A stretch of DNA of 64,000 bases from an uncultured Bacteroides sp. (GCF_902491285.1 NZ_CABUHK010000022.1:1-64000), one strand, 5' to 3'. Positions 27,896 to 38,004 are shown, numbered from the stretch's first letter. The notes: generated by a model not told the origin, from the sequence alone. A program made the numbers and translations.

Positions 27896-29506
27896 TTAAT
27901 TGTTCGGTTTGCAATCCCACCAGAGACGGATGTTTATTCTGTCTCCCCCCAACATATCTACGGCTTCTTCTACGTGTCCCCCGTTGAGGCTGTATTCACT
28001 GCCAGGGTATTGCAGGCGACGTATACCGATGTCGGTAAGTTCGGAATATGAGCTCTTATTGTCGACGATGGGCAGCATTTTAGGATAACCCGTGCGGCGG
28101 CGTTCGCTCCATGCTTCGATGCCCAGCGGGTAGATGGCAATCCATTTCTGCGTGATGATGCGTTCGAGATTCTCTTCGAAATGATCTGCTTTGGTGTCTG
28201 TGTTCCACGCGATTTTGATGTTGGACGGGGCACTGGTGTCGTATTTGCCCAGTGGGTCGGCATAGGCTGCGGGCACCATGCTGTTGTCGGCAGCATAAGC
28301 TTCAGCTCCCGATGCTCCGTGTTGGGCAAAGGAGAGGGCGATGCCTTGCTCGTAGAGGTCTTTGGCTTTTCCACCCATTGCCCATCCCCGCAACGCACCT
28401 TCGGCACGGAGGAATGCCACTTCGGCGGCAGTCATCCAGGTGTAAGGGTCGGTGGCGGTCATGAGGCGGTTGGAGTAGACGCTCTTCAGTTGGTCGTCGG
28501 TCACGCCTGTCGGCAGTGTGCCGATGCGGATGCCGTAGTAGCCCTCCTTGCTGCCGGCGGTGCCGTCTGTCTTGCCGTTGCCTTTGCCCATGGTGAAGTA
28601 CTTTTCGCGGCGGGAATCCTGATAGCCGTTCATATAGCATAGGATGTCGGCGCCAATCCGATAGTCGTTCCAAGTATTGAAACAGAGGGCAGAACGGTTT
28701 TCGGCTACGTGAAACAGGGCGTTGTCGGCATTGTCCGTAATTACGCCCGCCGTCACTGCCGCTTCGGCTATCCGTTGCACTTCTTCTTTCATCTCAGGCA
28801 CGTAGCAGAGGCGCATTGCCATGCGGAGTTGCAGAGAATGAAGGTATTTGCGCCATTTCTCCACGTCTCCGTAATAAACGTCGTCAAGCTTCTTCAGGGC
28901 ATCGGGGGCGAGTGTGAGGTTGTCCTCAAATGCTTGGTCGGCCTCATCCAGTTCCTTGAACATCTGCTTGTAGATAACATCCTGCGAGTCGTAGGGAGAA
29001 CTCAACGCGGCGGCTTCTCCTTCCACCACTATCTTGCTGTAGGGGATGGGACCGAACATGTCAGTAGTGCGTTGCATGATGGCCACACGCAGTACTTTGG
29101 CGATGGCTTGCGGAACGGGCACGTCACTCAACTTCATCAGATTGCGATAGTTGGGGTAGGTGTTGGTGAAGATGGTGGAAAAGGCTCCTTCCAACCAATC
29201 CGACTTGGGATTGTATGTTGAGAATTTTTCAATCCATCCGGTGTGCGTATCACTGAAATATCCGCCATAAGCGCCACCACACATGGCTTCCATGAATTGA
29301 TACAAATGTTCCTGTGTAGGGATGACCTGTCCTTCAAGAGTTTTGAGCTTGGAACCTACATTATAATTGTCCCGCCCCATCTCTTCCTGAGTGGTTTCAA
29401 AAGGGTTGCGGTTGATATCACTGTCCATGCAACTACCTGCAATAAGTAGTGTGACGAGTGACATCACTGTCAGATTGAACTGTTTTATGTATTTCATGCT
29501 ATTCAT
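27896..29506 (-). CDS. SusD/RagB-like outer-membrane glycan-binding lipoprotein
   Basis: A 536-aa SusD-like protein (SusD-like 2 type) with lipoprotein signal (IAGSC, Cys26 from ATG 29506), surface-export context MDSD and family segments such as KWRKYLHSLQLRMAMR. It caps the SusC pore and captures oligosaccharides. It begins 4 bp after the susC-like stop (ATG 29497 would give 13 bp), so the pair is co-translated. Fold and gene position are typical; the glycan cannot be read from sequence. Confidence 0.95.
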   Translation of the reverse strand: MNSMKYIKQFNLTVMSLVTLLIAGSCMDSDINRNPFETTQEEMGRDNYNVGSKLKTLEGQVIPTQEHLYQFMEAMCGGAYGGYFSDTHTGWIEKFSTYNPKSDWLEGAFSTIFTNTYPNYRNLMKLSDVPVPQAIAKVLRVAIMQRTTDMFGPIPYSKIVVEGEAAALSSPYDSQDVIYKQMFKELDEADQAFEDNLTLAPDALKKLDDVYYGDVEKWRKYLHSLQLRMAMRLCYVPEMKEEVQRIAEAAVTAGVITDNADNALFHVAENRSALCFNTWNDYRIGADILCYMNGYQDSRREKYFTMGKGNGKTDGTAGSKEGYYGIRIGTLPTGVTDDQLKSVYSNRLMTATDPYTWMTAAEVAFLRAEGALRGWAMGGKAKDLYEQGIALSFAQHGASGAEAYAADNSMVPAAYADPLGKYDTSAPSNIKIAWNTDTKADHFEENLERIITQKWIAIYPLGIEAWSERRRTGYPKMLPIVDNKSSYSELTDIGIRRLQYPGSEYSLNGGHVEEAVDMLGGDRINIRLWWDCKPNN

Positions 29507-29510
29507 CGTT

Positions 29511-32500
29511 TTAGAAGTTAAGCTTAATGTTAAACCCGATGTTACGGCTGCTAGGCATCATGAAGTAGTCGATACCCTGGTAGAAGTTGCCGGTAGTGGC
29601 CACGCTTTCGGGATCGAACGGCGCTTTATTGTATATCATCCAAAGATTGCGGCCTACAAGCGATACATTGATGTCGCATACATTGCCTATCCAGCGACGG
29701 GGGATGGTATAGCCGATGCGCGCTTCCTGAAGGCGGACGTTCGTCGCGCTATACGTATAGTATTGGGGCAAGCCGCTGGAACCGGCAATGACCTCAAACC
29801 ATTTTTGTGCATCTACTATGGTGCGTCCGTTGACGAGTACTCCACCGGCATCGCGGGCGGCGGCAGTTCTTTCGGAAACCCCGTACTCGTCCATGGCTGC
29901 CTGGGTAGCTGAATATACAATACCTCCGATGCGGGCGGAAATCAGGAATCCTACGTTGATACCTTTGTAAGAGAAGGAGTTGTTCCATGCCAGATTGGCT
30001 TTCGGGAATACGCTTCCTAGTTTGATGTCGTTCAGATTGCCCACTTTGGAGACGTTGCCGGTGGCGTCTATCTGGACTTTTCCCTTGTCATCGCGCACCA
30101 CATCGGAACGGGTGTAAAGATCGCCCAACGAACCACCTTCTTTCAAAATGAATTCCGCTTGTGCCAATCCGCGTCCGTCAGATGTTTTCAGCGGAAGCCG
30201 GTCTTTATTGATGATTTCTCCGGTTTCGGGATGCACATAGTTTCTTACCAATTCGGTCAGTGTGTTCTGGTTGCTGGAAATGGTGAAGCTGGTGTCCCAG
30301 TTGAAACCGCTCCAAGTATGCCCGTAGCCTAACATACCTTCCACGCCCACGTTGCGCACGGAGCCTGTCTGCACATACAACTTCTCGTAACCGGAAGAGA
30401 CCGAAAGCTGCGGGTCGAATGTCTGGTTGTGTGTATTGGCGTAATAGAAGGAAGCGCTTACTTTGAAGTCGCGGAACAGCGTTGCGTCTACGCCCACTTC
30501 CCAGGAGTTGGTACGTTCGGGATAGAGCGTGCCGATAGGGTAGATGGATTTCTCTTTCCATTGTTGCGAGGTAGCATCGTATGGGAAAGTCGGTATAGTC
30601 AGATAACGGGGGTAGGGAGAACCTACGGAACTGTACGAACCGCGCACTTTCAGGTAATCTACCCATTGGGGCAATTTTACCATTTCGGTGATTACTGCCG
30701 ACAGACCTACCGACGGATAAAAGAAGGAAGGATCTGTAGTGCCGTGAATTTGTGAAGCCCAGTCGTTACGTCCCGTCAAGGTGAGGTAGAGCATGCTCTT
30801 CCAGCCTACTTCTACGTTGGCGAAGATGGAATACGTCACGTCTTGCCATGCTTCTTGGACGGCACGCTTCTTCACATTGTCGAGGTCGAACACGTTGAAT
30901 AAGTTGGGGATTCCGTTTTCTTGTATCGGTCCACCGTAACTAAAGGTACTGCTGATATTGTTGCTCAAACTGGTACCGATATTGGCTACAAGGGTGAAGT
31001 CTTTGATGCGTTTGTTGATGTTCACCAGGAAGTCGGCATACGTTTGGCTGGTTTCATTCTTGGCAATCGTGTAGTGTCCTTGATTACCGTCGGTGAGCGT
31101 GGCGATGGTTCCGGCATAGAGTTTCTGCTCGTACGTGTTGTTGGAGTTGTCGATGCGAATACGTCCCGACAGGTTCAACCAGTCCAGTACATCGTAAGTT
31201 AGTCCGATGGACATCATGTAACGCTTCTTGTCATTCTCGTGGAGATTACGGTACGAAATCCAATAAGGGTTCTGCATGCGGAGATTACCTTCGCCCTGAG
31301 GCCAATATGGCAAGTTGATCTTGCGCGCATCGCTCCAGCGTTCAAAGACTTTCACCAATGAGAAGTCGTCGCTTCGAGGGAACAGGTAAGTCGATACCAG
31401 CGGGTTAGAATATACACCCTGATTGACCATATTACGGTCGTTCTGAATGATATAGCTAGCTCCGACATCGAGCTTCATCTTGTCGTTGAGGAGACTGGTT
31501 GTGTTGCGGAAAGTGAAATTATATCTGTTATACCTATTGTTGGGAATCATTCCGTCGGAGTTGGTCGCTGCTGCGGAGAAGAAAGTCTGGTTCTTTTCCG
31601 AACCGGCAGACAAGCTGACGGAATTGGAGTACACTGCCCCCGTTTCAAAAAAATCAGTGGGTTCGTATCCCGTACGGCTCGCGTTGTTCAGCTTCGGTCC
31701 CCAACTGAGGGTTGTAGAACCGTTTGCTTTGCCATAGCTTCCTGTTCCGTAGCGATTCTGGAATTTGGGCATTACGAATGGATTCATCCAGTCGATGCCG
31801 GTGGATACGCTTGCTTGCAGTTTTCCTACTTTTCCCTTTTTGGTGGTGATAACAATAGCTCCATTCGCTGCGTTGCTACCGTAGAGGGCAGCAGCTGCCG
31901 CACCTGTCAGTACGGAAATGCTTTCGATGTCTTCAGGATTGATGTCGGCAATGCTTTCTGTAGCACCTTTTGAATCGAATTCTGTGCCACCACCGCCACC
32001 GAAATTGAACATCGGTATGCCGTCGATAACATACAGCGCGTTACTGCTCTGCTCAATGGACTTCGTTCCGCGCATCACTACTTTACTGGCGCCACCTACA
32101 CCGGATGAACTTGAATTGATCGTGACACCCGCTACTTTACCGTTCAGGCTATTAACGAAGTTTGCGTCCTTGATTTGAGTCAGTTCGTCCGATTTTACTT
32201 GCTGTACATTATAACTTAACGCCTTTTGTTCGCGTTTGATACCGAGGGCTGTCACTACTACTTCATTCAATTGCTTAGTGTCACTTTGCAATTTTACTTC
32301 ATAGGTGTTCCTGTCTGTTATTCTCATAGTTTGGGGCGTGTATCCTACATACGTAAAACTTAATGCATTGCCCGGAGAAGCGGTAATTGTGAAATTGCCA
32401 TCCATATCGGTGATAGCTCCTTCAGAGCTTCCTTCTACCTTGATATTTACTCCAATTAAAGGTTCATTGCTTTCGTCAACTACCTTTCCCGTCACTTTTT

Positions 32501-32861
32501 TGACAGGGGTTTCTTTAGGCTTGTTGTCCGGAATAATCATGATGTATTTCCCTTTGAACTGATAGGCGAACCCGCTACCTTTGAGTATTTGTACAAGGGC
32601 GTTTTCTAATGTTACGGCTCTTAGGTCAAGATTTAAAACAGGCTTGTTTTTTAATTGGGAATCGTTGAAACCGACAGAGAAGTCGGATTGTCTTTCTACT
32701 TCTTTAAGTGCCTCTATTACAGATATATTTTTCTTTTGAATAGTAATCTTGGCACTGTTTTGCGCAAAGGTGGGTGCTTGCATCAATAACAAACAGAAAA
32801 AAAGTAAAAAACTTCTTCCCTTTGCAGACTGGTTTACTATAAATTCGTAAATTTGTAGCAT
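29511..32861 (-). CDS. SusC/RagA TonB-dependent transporter with N-terminal STN domain
   Basis: A 1116-aa outer-membrane beta-barrel importer. After a signal peptide ending near TFAQ (residue 34) comes an STN (secretin/TonB N-terminal) domain (about 38-108), then a carboxypeptidase-regulatory-like domain (about 120-200), a TonB-box/plug region around LNEVVVTALG, and the barrel ending in KLNF. The STN domain marks transporters that signal to a FecR-type anti-sigma factor, and that pair lies just upstream. No TAnnTTTG element was found in front of it, consistent with transcription by the ECF sigma factor. Confidence 0.96.
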   Translation of the reverse strand: MLQIYEFIVNQSAKGRSFLLFFCLLLMQAPTFAQNSAKITIQKKNISVIEALKEVERQSDFSVGFNDSQLKNKPVLNLDLRAVTLENALVQILKGSGFAYQFKGKYIMIIPDNKPKETPVKKVTGKVVDESNEPLIGVNIKVEGSSEGAITDMDGNFTITASPGNALSFTYVGYTPQTMRITDRNTYEVKLQSDTKQLNEVVVTALGIKREQKALSYNVQQVKSDELTQIKDANFVNSLNGKVAGVTINSSSSGVGGASKVVMRGTKSIEQSSNALYVIDGIPMFNFGGGGGTEFDSKGATESIADINPEDIESISVLTGAAAAALYGSNAANGAIVITTKKGKVGKLQASVSTGIDWMNPFVMPKFQNRYGTGSYGKANGSTTLSWGPKLNNASRTGYEPTDFFETGAVYSNSVSLSAGSEKNQTFFSAAATNSDGMIPNNRYNRYNFTFRNTTSLLNDKMKLDVGASYIIQNDRNMVNQGVYSNPLVSTYLFPRSDDFSLVKVFERWSDARKINLPYWPQGEGNLRMQNPYWISYRNLHENDKKRYMMSIGLTYDVLDWLNLSGRIRIDNSNNTYEQKLYAGTIATLTDGNQGHYTIAKNETSQTYADFLVNINKRIKDFTLVANIGTSLSNNISSTFSYGGPIQENGIPNLFNVFDLDNVKKRAVQEAWQDVTYSIFANVEVGWKSMLYLTLTGRNDWASQIHGTTDPSFFYPSVGLSAVITEMVKLPQWVDYLKVRGSYSSVGSPYPRYLTIPTFPYDATSQQWKEKSIYPIGTLYPERTNSWEVGVDATLFRDFKVSASFYYANTHNQTFDPQLSVSSGYEKLYVQTGSVRNVGVEGMLGYGHTWSGFNWDTSFTISSNQNTLTELVRNYVHPETGEIINKDRLPLKTSDGRGLAQAEFILKEGGSLGDLYTRSDVVRDDKGKVQIDATGNVSKVGNLNDIKLGSVFPKANLAWNNSFSYKGINVGFLISARIGGIVYSATQAAMDEYGVSERTAAARDAGGVLVNGRTIVDAQKWFEVIAGSSGLPQYYTYSATNVRLQEARIGYTIPRRWIGNVCDINVSLVGRNLWMIYNKAPFDPESVATTGNFYQGIDYFMMPSSRNIGFNIKLNF

Positions 32862-32940
32862 TTTCTTAGTATTAGATTATTAACTAATTTATTTCACGGT
32901 AATTAAGAGTAAAACTCTAATATTGAGAATTTTGATTTCA

Positions 32941-32981
32941 TATCCGGGATAGAGTTCGGGCTCTGTTCCGGATACTTTTTT
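32941..32981. other. Two-tier hairpin between the FecR and SusC genes
   Basis: Outer stem TATCCGG/CCGGATA (32941-32947 with 32968-32974) and inner stem AGAG/CTCT (32951-32954 with 32961-32964), followed on the + strand by CTTTTTT. Both flanking genes run on the minus strand, where no T-run follows. It may cap the anti-sigma mRNA or mask part of the susC leader. Confidence 0.5.
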
Positions 32982-33051
32982 GCATGTTTGTAAAGGGTTA
33001 AAAAGGTTATTGGTATTGTTGTTCGTTTTTACTGTGATTTTGATTTCTGGA

Positions 33052-34038
33052 TTATTTAGGAATCAGGTAACAGCGGTCCTCTTTTATTTTATAGTCTATC
33101 TGACCTACTACATTAACTATCACATCCATTACTTCCGATAGTGTTGCCCGGTCTTTAAAACGGAAACTGTATTTATCTTCTTTCAGATTCTTCAGGCGAT
33201 ACTCGAAAGTATATGGATATTTACGTTCTAATATGGTTATAATCTCTTTTATACTCATCTCTCTGAATACCAGCTCGCCACGTTGCCAGGCTGTGACATC
33301 ATTCATATCGGGAGTGTCCAAATGGTGCTGGCGGGTGTATTTATGATAGGCCAACTGTTCGTTAGGATTTAAAATAACTTGAGATTTTAAATCATCATAT
33401 TCCACGAGTACACTTCCCGAAATCAAGGTTGCCGCTACTATCGGATTCTCAGGGTATGCAGCTACATTAAATTCAGTTCCGAGTGCTGTTACCTGAAAAT
33501 CATTCGACTTGACGATAAACGGGTGCTTCTTATCCGGCTTCACTTTGAAATTGGCTTCACCGATCAGAAATACGCTACGGTCTTTGCCTGTGAATTCCTT
33601 CGGATATAAAAGGGTGCTTTGTGAGTTCAGTTGTACTTTGGTCCCGTCGGGCAAGGTGAGAGTCCGTACTTCTGCTGTCGGGATATATTGCTGTAATAAA
33701 TTAGGCTCTGTCTTTTTTCCTATGGTAGAAAGGTAGATGGAAGAAGCAGCTACTATAAAGAATACGGCTGCGGCTGCCTGCCAGATGTGGATCGGACGGA
33801 TTCTCCGTTCTTCCCGTACGGAAGGAATACCCGCATTCTTTCTTAATTGTTCGTATGATTGATGTATATTGGGAGCTTTCCCTTGCTTGTATCCTTCTTC
33901 CCACAGATATTGCAATGCTTCGTCTTTCTCGGACACATATTCTTCGTCTACCAACCATTGGTAGAACTCCTGTCGGGTGGCTTCCGGGTAGTCATTCCCG
34001 GTAAATAAGGCTAGTATTTTTTGAAAATAGTTCTTCAT
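33052..34038 (-). CDS. FecR-family anti-sigma factor
   Basis: A 328-aa inner-membrane protein: cytoplasmic N-terminal sigma-binding segment (about 1-85), one membrane helix near 88-107 (WQAAAAVFFIVAASSIYL), and a periplasmic FecR domain with the signature TLTLPDGTKVQLNSQSTL (about 130-147) plus a C-terminal STN-like DUF4974 domain. It relays a signal from the STN domain of the SusC-like transporter to the sigma factor encoded 53 bp upstream. Organisation is complete, with no damage seen. Confidence 0.96.
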   Translation of the reverse strand: MKNYFQKILALFTGNDYPEATRQEFYQWLVDEEYVSEKDEALQYLWEEGYKQGKAPNIHQSYEQLRKNAGIPSVREERRIRPIHIWQAAAAVFFIVAASSIYLSTIGKKTEPNLLQQYIPTAEVRTLTLPDGTKVQLNSQSTLLYPKEFTGKDRSVFLIGEANFKVKPDKKHPFIVKSNDFQVTALGTEFNVAAYPENPIVAATLISGSVLVEYDDLKSQVILNPNEQLAYHKYTRQHHLDTPDMNDVTAWQRGELVFREMSIKEIITILERKYPYTFEYRLKNLKEDKYSFRFKDRATLSEVMDVIVNVVGQIDYKIKEDRCYLIPK

Positions 34039-34091
34039 TTTGAGATATTAATTAGAGCTGTTACATTAATATCTCAATTAACTAAGGCGGA

Positions 34092-34646
34092 CTACTTAAA
34101 AAAAAGTGCGAAAAAAAGTAAAAAAGATATTTTTTTCATTTCAAGCAGGGTTAGATAGATGTGATGTTCTACCGTCCGGACTGAAATGTTCAGCTTTTCG
34201 GCAATTTCATTATTGCTCATAGTTTCAAATCTACTCATTTCAAAAACTTTTCTGCGCTGTTCGGGAAGACGGCTGAGGGTTAGTTTGATGATTAGTTGAA
34301 TTTCTTTGTAGTATATGTCGTTAAGAGGATCTTCTGTTTGGGAAAGTTCTTCTACTAAGCTTTTCTCTATTACTTTTTCCTGATAGGCTGATTCTATTCT
34401 TTTATGTTTGATAAAATTGAGAGTCGTACTTTTGGTAAGAGTATAGACATAAGGTTTCAAATTGGGAACTTTTGTCCATATCTCGGGTTGAGTCCATAAT
34501 TTTGTGAAAACATCTTGGGCAATGTCTTCTGCATCTTCTTCGGATTTAAGCAACATAAATGCGAAATATTTTACTACTGAATAATACTCAGCGAATATTA
34601 TTCCGAATTGTTTTGCTAGTAATATGTTGTCTTGTTTTGTGGGCAT
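34092..34646 (-). CDS. ECF-type RNA polymerase sigma factor
   Basis: A 184-aa sigma-70 family ECF factor. Region 2 includes KSEEDAEDIAQDVFTKLW (about 33-50) and region 4 includes LPEQRRKVFEMSRFETMSNNEIAEKLNISVRTVEHH (split here only by length; about 126-161). It is the first gene of the glycan locus and is expected to transcribe the susCD genes when released by the FecR protein downstream. Confidence 0.95.
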   Translation of the reverse strand: MPTKQDNILLAKQFGIIFAEYYSVVKYFAFMLLKSEEDAEDIAQDVFTKLWTQPEIWTKVPNLKPYVYTLTKSTTLNFIKHKRIESAYQEKVIEKSLVEELSQTEDPLNDIYYKEIQLIIKLTLSRLPEQRRKVFEMSRFETMSNNEIAEKLNISVRTVEHHIYLTLLEMKKISFLLFFALFFK

Positions 34647-34739
34647 TGAATTTATAAATTATTGGGAATCAAAAGCAAATGTAGACAAATAAAATTGAGA
34701 TACGAAGAAAAAGCAAATTGTTTATGAAAAAAGGTAAAT

Positions 34740-34826
34740 AAAAATAGTGACGCTATCCCTTGCGGATGGCGTCACTATACGAGTGGGATAGTGACGGTAT
34801 CACGATGGGATAGCGTCACTATTTTT
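34740..34826. repeat. Four-unit nested inverted repeat, also acting as terminator after fucP
   Basis: The 14-16-bp unit ATAGTGACGNTATCCC occurs four times in alternating orientation: 34744-34759 (+), 34764-34778 (-), 34788-34801 (+) and 34807-34822 (-). The outermost copies give a perfect 20-bp inverted repeat (34740-34759 with 34807-34826), and adjacent copies can pair instead. In the minus direction the structure ends in a T-run, so it likely terminates the fuc operon. Confidence 0.8.
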
Positions 34827-34837
34827 AAGTATGTTTT

Positions 34838-36154
34838 CTACCAGTTCCTTTTCACTGTGCGGTAGCCATAACAGGTGATTACAAGAAAGCAGATGAACGG
34901 GAGAATGAATGACACATTGACTGCCGGTAACCAGCCGATTTCTTTCATGTCGATGATGCTTGCCTGCAATGGAGGAAGGATAGAGCCACCGAGGATAGCC
35001 ATTATAAGACCGGCTGCTCCGAATTTGGCATCATCTCCAAGACCTTTCAAGGCAATGCCGTAAATAGTGGGGAACATCAGAGACATACAGGCTGAAACGG
35101 CTATCAGGCAATATAATCCGTAGATATTCTGAAGAAAGATAGTGCCTAAAGTGAAAATTCCACCGAAAATAGCCAGAATCATCAATAATTTACCCGCATT
35201 CAGATAACGCAGAATAAAGGTACAGATGAAACGGCTGATACAGAAAATAACCATTGCGATGATGTTGTATTGCTGCGAGAGTACTTCCGCACTCTTTTCA
35301 TCCATACCGAATTCCGGTGACATAAACAGACGGGTACCATATTGGATGACAAATGTCCAGCACATGATTTGTGCACCTACGTAGAAGAATTGGGCAATCA
35401 CACCTTCGCGATAACGTGTTTGGGTAAAAATACGTTTTAATGTCGGGAAGAAATCTATTTTGTGGTTCTGATCCCCGTTCTTCGGCATTTTTACGAAGCG
35501 TATCAGAAGCAGCATCGCTACGATAACCAGCCCGATGATAAGATAAGGGGCGATTAGAACAGCAAGGTCGCTTTCTTTGATGGCCTGAAATTCATTTTCA
35601 TTGAGCAGGGCGCGGTCTTCAGTACCCATCGGGTGTAATTTGGCTTGAATGAATTGCATGGCTACATACATTCCAAGCAGCGAACCCATAGGGTTGAAAG
35701 ACTGGGCAAGATTCAAACGTCTTGTGGATGTTTCTTCCGTTCCCATGGAAAGGATGTATGGGTTACAGCTTGTTTCCAGAAATGAGAGTCCGCAAGTCAG
35801 GATGAAATAGGCAATCAGGAACGGGTAATATTCTCCTGTCATTTTAGCGGGGAAGAATAGGAACGCACCGAAAGCGTATAAACCGAGACCTAGCAGAACG
35901 CCTGCTTTATAAGAATATTTACGGATGAACATTGCTGCCGGAAAAGCCATGGCAAAGTAACCGCCATAGAAGGCTACTTGTACCAGTGCTCCATCAGTAG
36001 CACTCATCCGGAAGATTTTAGAAAATGCTTTCACCATCGGATTGGTAATATCATTTGCAAATCCCCATAACGCAAAACAAGAGGTAATGAGAATAAAAGG
36101 GATAAGGTAACTGACGCCATCTTTGGATAGGATGGACTGTTTGATGTGTTTCAT
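34838..36154 (-). CDS. fucP: L-fucose:H+ symporter FucP
   Basis: Major-facilitator transporter of the FHS family, 438 aa with 12 predicted membrane helices, starting with SYLIPFILITSCFALWGFANDITNP near residue 15 (typical FucP opening). Imports L-fucose across the inner membrane. Last gene of the fuc operon, 20 bp after the mutarotase gene, followed by the nested-repeat terminator. Confidence 0.95.
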   Translation of the reverse strand: MKHIKQSILSKDGVSYLIPFILITSCFALWGFANDITNPMVKAFSKIFRMSATDGALVQVAFYGGYFAMAFPAAMFIRKYSYKAGVLLGLGLYAFGAFLFFPAKMTGEYYPFLIAYFILTCGLSFLETSCNPYILSMGTEETSTRRLNLAQSFNPMGSLLGMYVAMQFIQAKLHPMGTEDRALLNENEFQAIKESDLAVLIAPYLIIGLVIVAMLLLIRFVKMPKNGDQNHKIDFFPTLKRIFTQTRYREGVIAQFFYVGAQIMCWTFVIQYGTRLFMSPEFGMDEKSAEVLSQQYNIIAMVIFCISRFICTFILRYLNAGKLLMILAIFGGIFTLGTIFLQNIYGLYCLIAVSACMSLMFPTIYGIALKGLGDDAKFGAAGLIMAILGGSILPPLQASIIDMKEIGWLPAVNVSFILPFICFLVITCYGYRTVKRNW

Positions 36155-36174
36155 GGTTCTTTCTGCTTATTTTA

Positions 36175-36567
36175 TTAGGTATTATATAGATGGAACATTC
36201 TTTCCATTGGTTTCCATTTTTCCGCGGAACTCATTCCGGGAGCGGCTTGTTGGAAGATAGCCATGTATTCCTCCCATTCCTGTTGGCGGGGAAGAGTATT
36301 CAGGCGTGCCATTGCTGTGTCCCAGTCGAAGTCAACGGGAGTTTCGACAATCATAAACAAGCGTGTGCCAAGAATATAGATTTCCATTTCGAGGATGCCT
36401 ACTTCCCGGATACCTGCAAGGATTTCAGGCCATGCTTCCGCTTCACTATGTCTTTTACGATATTCGGCAATCAATTCCGGCGAATCGCGTAAGTCAAGAG
36501 TCTGGCAATATCTTTTGACGGGGACGTTGTAAGATTGAACTTGATAACCGGTTTTGGGTGTTTCCAT
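36175..36567 (-). CDS. RhaM-family sugar mutarotase, probably acting on L-fucose
   Basis: A 130-aa protein of the L-rhamnose mutarotase (RhaM, DUF718) family: RYCQTLDLRDSPELIAEYRKRH near residue 19, then EMEIYILGTRLFMIVET and the C-terminal KWKPMERMFHL. Such enzymes interconvert alpha and beta anomers. Its place between fucK and fucP, with 6- and 20-bp gaps, suggests it supplies the anomer used by FucI. It is not related to FucU by visible motifs. Confidence 0.88.
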   Translation of the reverse strand: METPKTGYQVQSYNVPVKRYCQTLDLRDSPELIAEYRKRHSEAEAWPEILAGIREVGILEMEIYILGTRLFMIVETPVDFDWDTAMARLNTLPRQQEWEEYMAIFQQAAPGMSSAEKWKPMERMFHLYNT

Positions 36568-36573
36568 ATACTT

Positions 36574-38004
36574 TTATTTTTTAGGGTAATATACTTGTGG
36601 TGTAACGCTTCGGCTTACAATCTCCCTTAGCTCCTGCAGGTTGCTGATTTCTCCCTTGGCCATTGCCTGTGTCAGGATATTGCCTATGGCTGTGGCTTCT
36701 ACGGGACCGGCATAAACAGGGATATTGAGTGCGTCGGCTGTAAGTTGGTTGAGTAATTTATTCTGCGAACCTCCTCCAATGATGTTTAACTGGCGAATCG
36801 GAGAGGGGAGACAACGGTTGAGCTTTTCTACCGCCTGCTGATATTTGGATGCTAATGACTGGAGCACGCATTTAACAATTTCCGCTTTATTCTGGGGAAT
36901 CGGGAGAGCGTGGTTTCTGCAATAATTCAAAAGGGCAGTCTCCATGTTCTCCGGGTTCATAAATTCCGGATCATCGACAGGGATGATTGTATTAATCTCT
37001 ACTTCGGCGGCTTGTGGGATGATTGCATCATAACTTTGTTCTTCACCGCGTGCTTTCCATTCACTCATCAGGCGTTGTAGAATCCACAGTCCCGTAATAT
37101 TTTGCAGGAACCGGATGCGACCTCCTACGCCCCCCTCATTAGTGAATTCGGCTTTCCGTGCTTCTTCTGTCAGTATAGGCTCATCCGTTTCAACGCCCAG
37201 GAGCGACCAGGTGCCGGAACTTAAAAAGGCGATAGGAGCTTCTGTTGCCGGAACGGCTGCAACAGCACTGGCTGTGTCATGTGAACCTACGGCAATCACA
37301 TCTACTGCACCTAGTCCGGTTTCCCGTGCGATGTCTTCTTTTAACGTTCCCCGGATAGTGCCCGGTTGGATGATTTCACCAAACAGATGTTCGGGAAGTT
37401 CCAGTGCGTGAATTGTGTCTTGCGACCAGTCCCGACGTTTTGCGTCAAGCAGTTCCGAAGTGGAAGCGATGCAGTATTCATTATTAGCTGTTCCGGTCAG
37501 GTAATAACTGAAAAGGTCGGGCATGAAGAGAAGTTGGCGGGCAACTTCCAGTTGCGGGTCCCGGTTCCGTTTCATGCTATACAGTTGGAATAGTGTATTG
37601 ATAGCCATGACTTGTATTCCGGTGGCAGCATAATGTTTCTGTTCATCCAGGATTTTGAAAACCTCTGCCGGCATTCCGTCTGTTCTTGCATCCCGATAAC
37701 AGATAGGGTTACCTAGTAGATTTCCGTTCTTGTCAATCAATCCGAAATCCACTCCCCAAGTGTCGATGCCAATTCCTTTGACGGTATATCCCTTTTGTGC
37801 GGCTAATTTTAGTCCGGTTTTCATGTCTTCAAACAGGGCAGGGAAGTCCCAGTAAACATGATTCCCCAGTTTAACCTGGCGGTTGGAGAAGCGGTGAATT
37901 TCTTCCAATTCCAGCTTACCGTGGAGAAGGAAGCCGGCGATAACCCGACCGCTTCCTCCTCCAAAGTCTGCTGCTAAATATATGTTTTTGTTGGTATCTT
38001 TCAT
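36574..38004 (-). CDS. fucK: L-fuculokinase (RhaB-like FGGY kinase)
   Basis: FGGY-family carbohydrate kinase of 476 aa that phosphorylates L-fuculose to L-fuculose-1-phosphate. Visible family parts are the N-terminal AADFGGGSGRVIAG phosphate-binding loop, GIGIDTWGVDFGLID (about 77-91), and the ATP-site segments SHDTASAV and NIIGGGSQNKLLNQLTADA. It resembles rhamnulokinases more than E. coli FucK, so substrate assignment rests on the operon (fucI, fucA, fucP). It starts 19 bp after fucA. Confidence 0.93.
   Translation of the reverse strand: MKDTNKNIYLAADFGGGSGRVIAGFLLHGKLELEEIHRFSNRQVKLGNHVYWDFPALFEDMKTGLKLAAQKGYTVKGIGIDTWGVDFGLIDKNGNLLGNPICYRDARTDGMPAEVFKILDEQKHYAATGIQVMAINTLFQLYSMKRNRDPQLEVARQLLFMPDLFSYYLTGTANNEYCIASTSELLDAKRRDWSQDTIHALELPEHLFGEIIQPGTIRGTLKEDIARETGLGAVDVIAVGSHDTASAVAAVPATEAPIAFLSSGTWSLLGVETDEPILTEEARKAEFTNEGGVGGRIRFLQNITGLWILQRLMSEWKARGEEQSYDAIIPQAAEVEINTIIPVDDPEFMNPENMETALLNYCRNHALPIPQNKAEIVKCVLQSLASKYQQAVEKLNRCLPSPIRQLNIIGGGSQNKLLNQLTADALNIPVYAGPVEATAIGNILTQAMAKGEISNLQELREIVSRSVTPQVYYPKK

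Noticed and set aside
28181..28673. Open frames (153 aa + and 123 aa -) within the susD-like gene
   Set aside because: Both are alternative frames of the susD-like gene in a locally GC-rich stretch; neither has a recognisable domain.
34740..34826. CRISPR-like repeat array
   Set aside because: The copies alternate in orientation and lack uniform unique spacers; they form a nested hairpin, not a CRISPR array.
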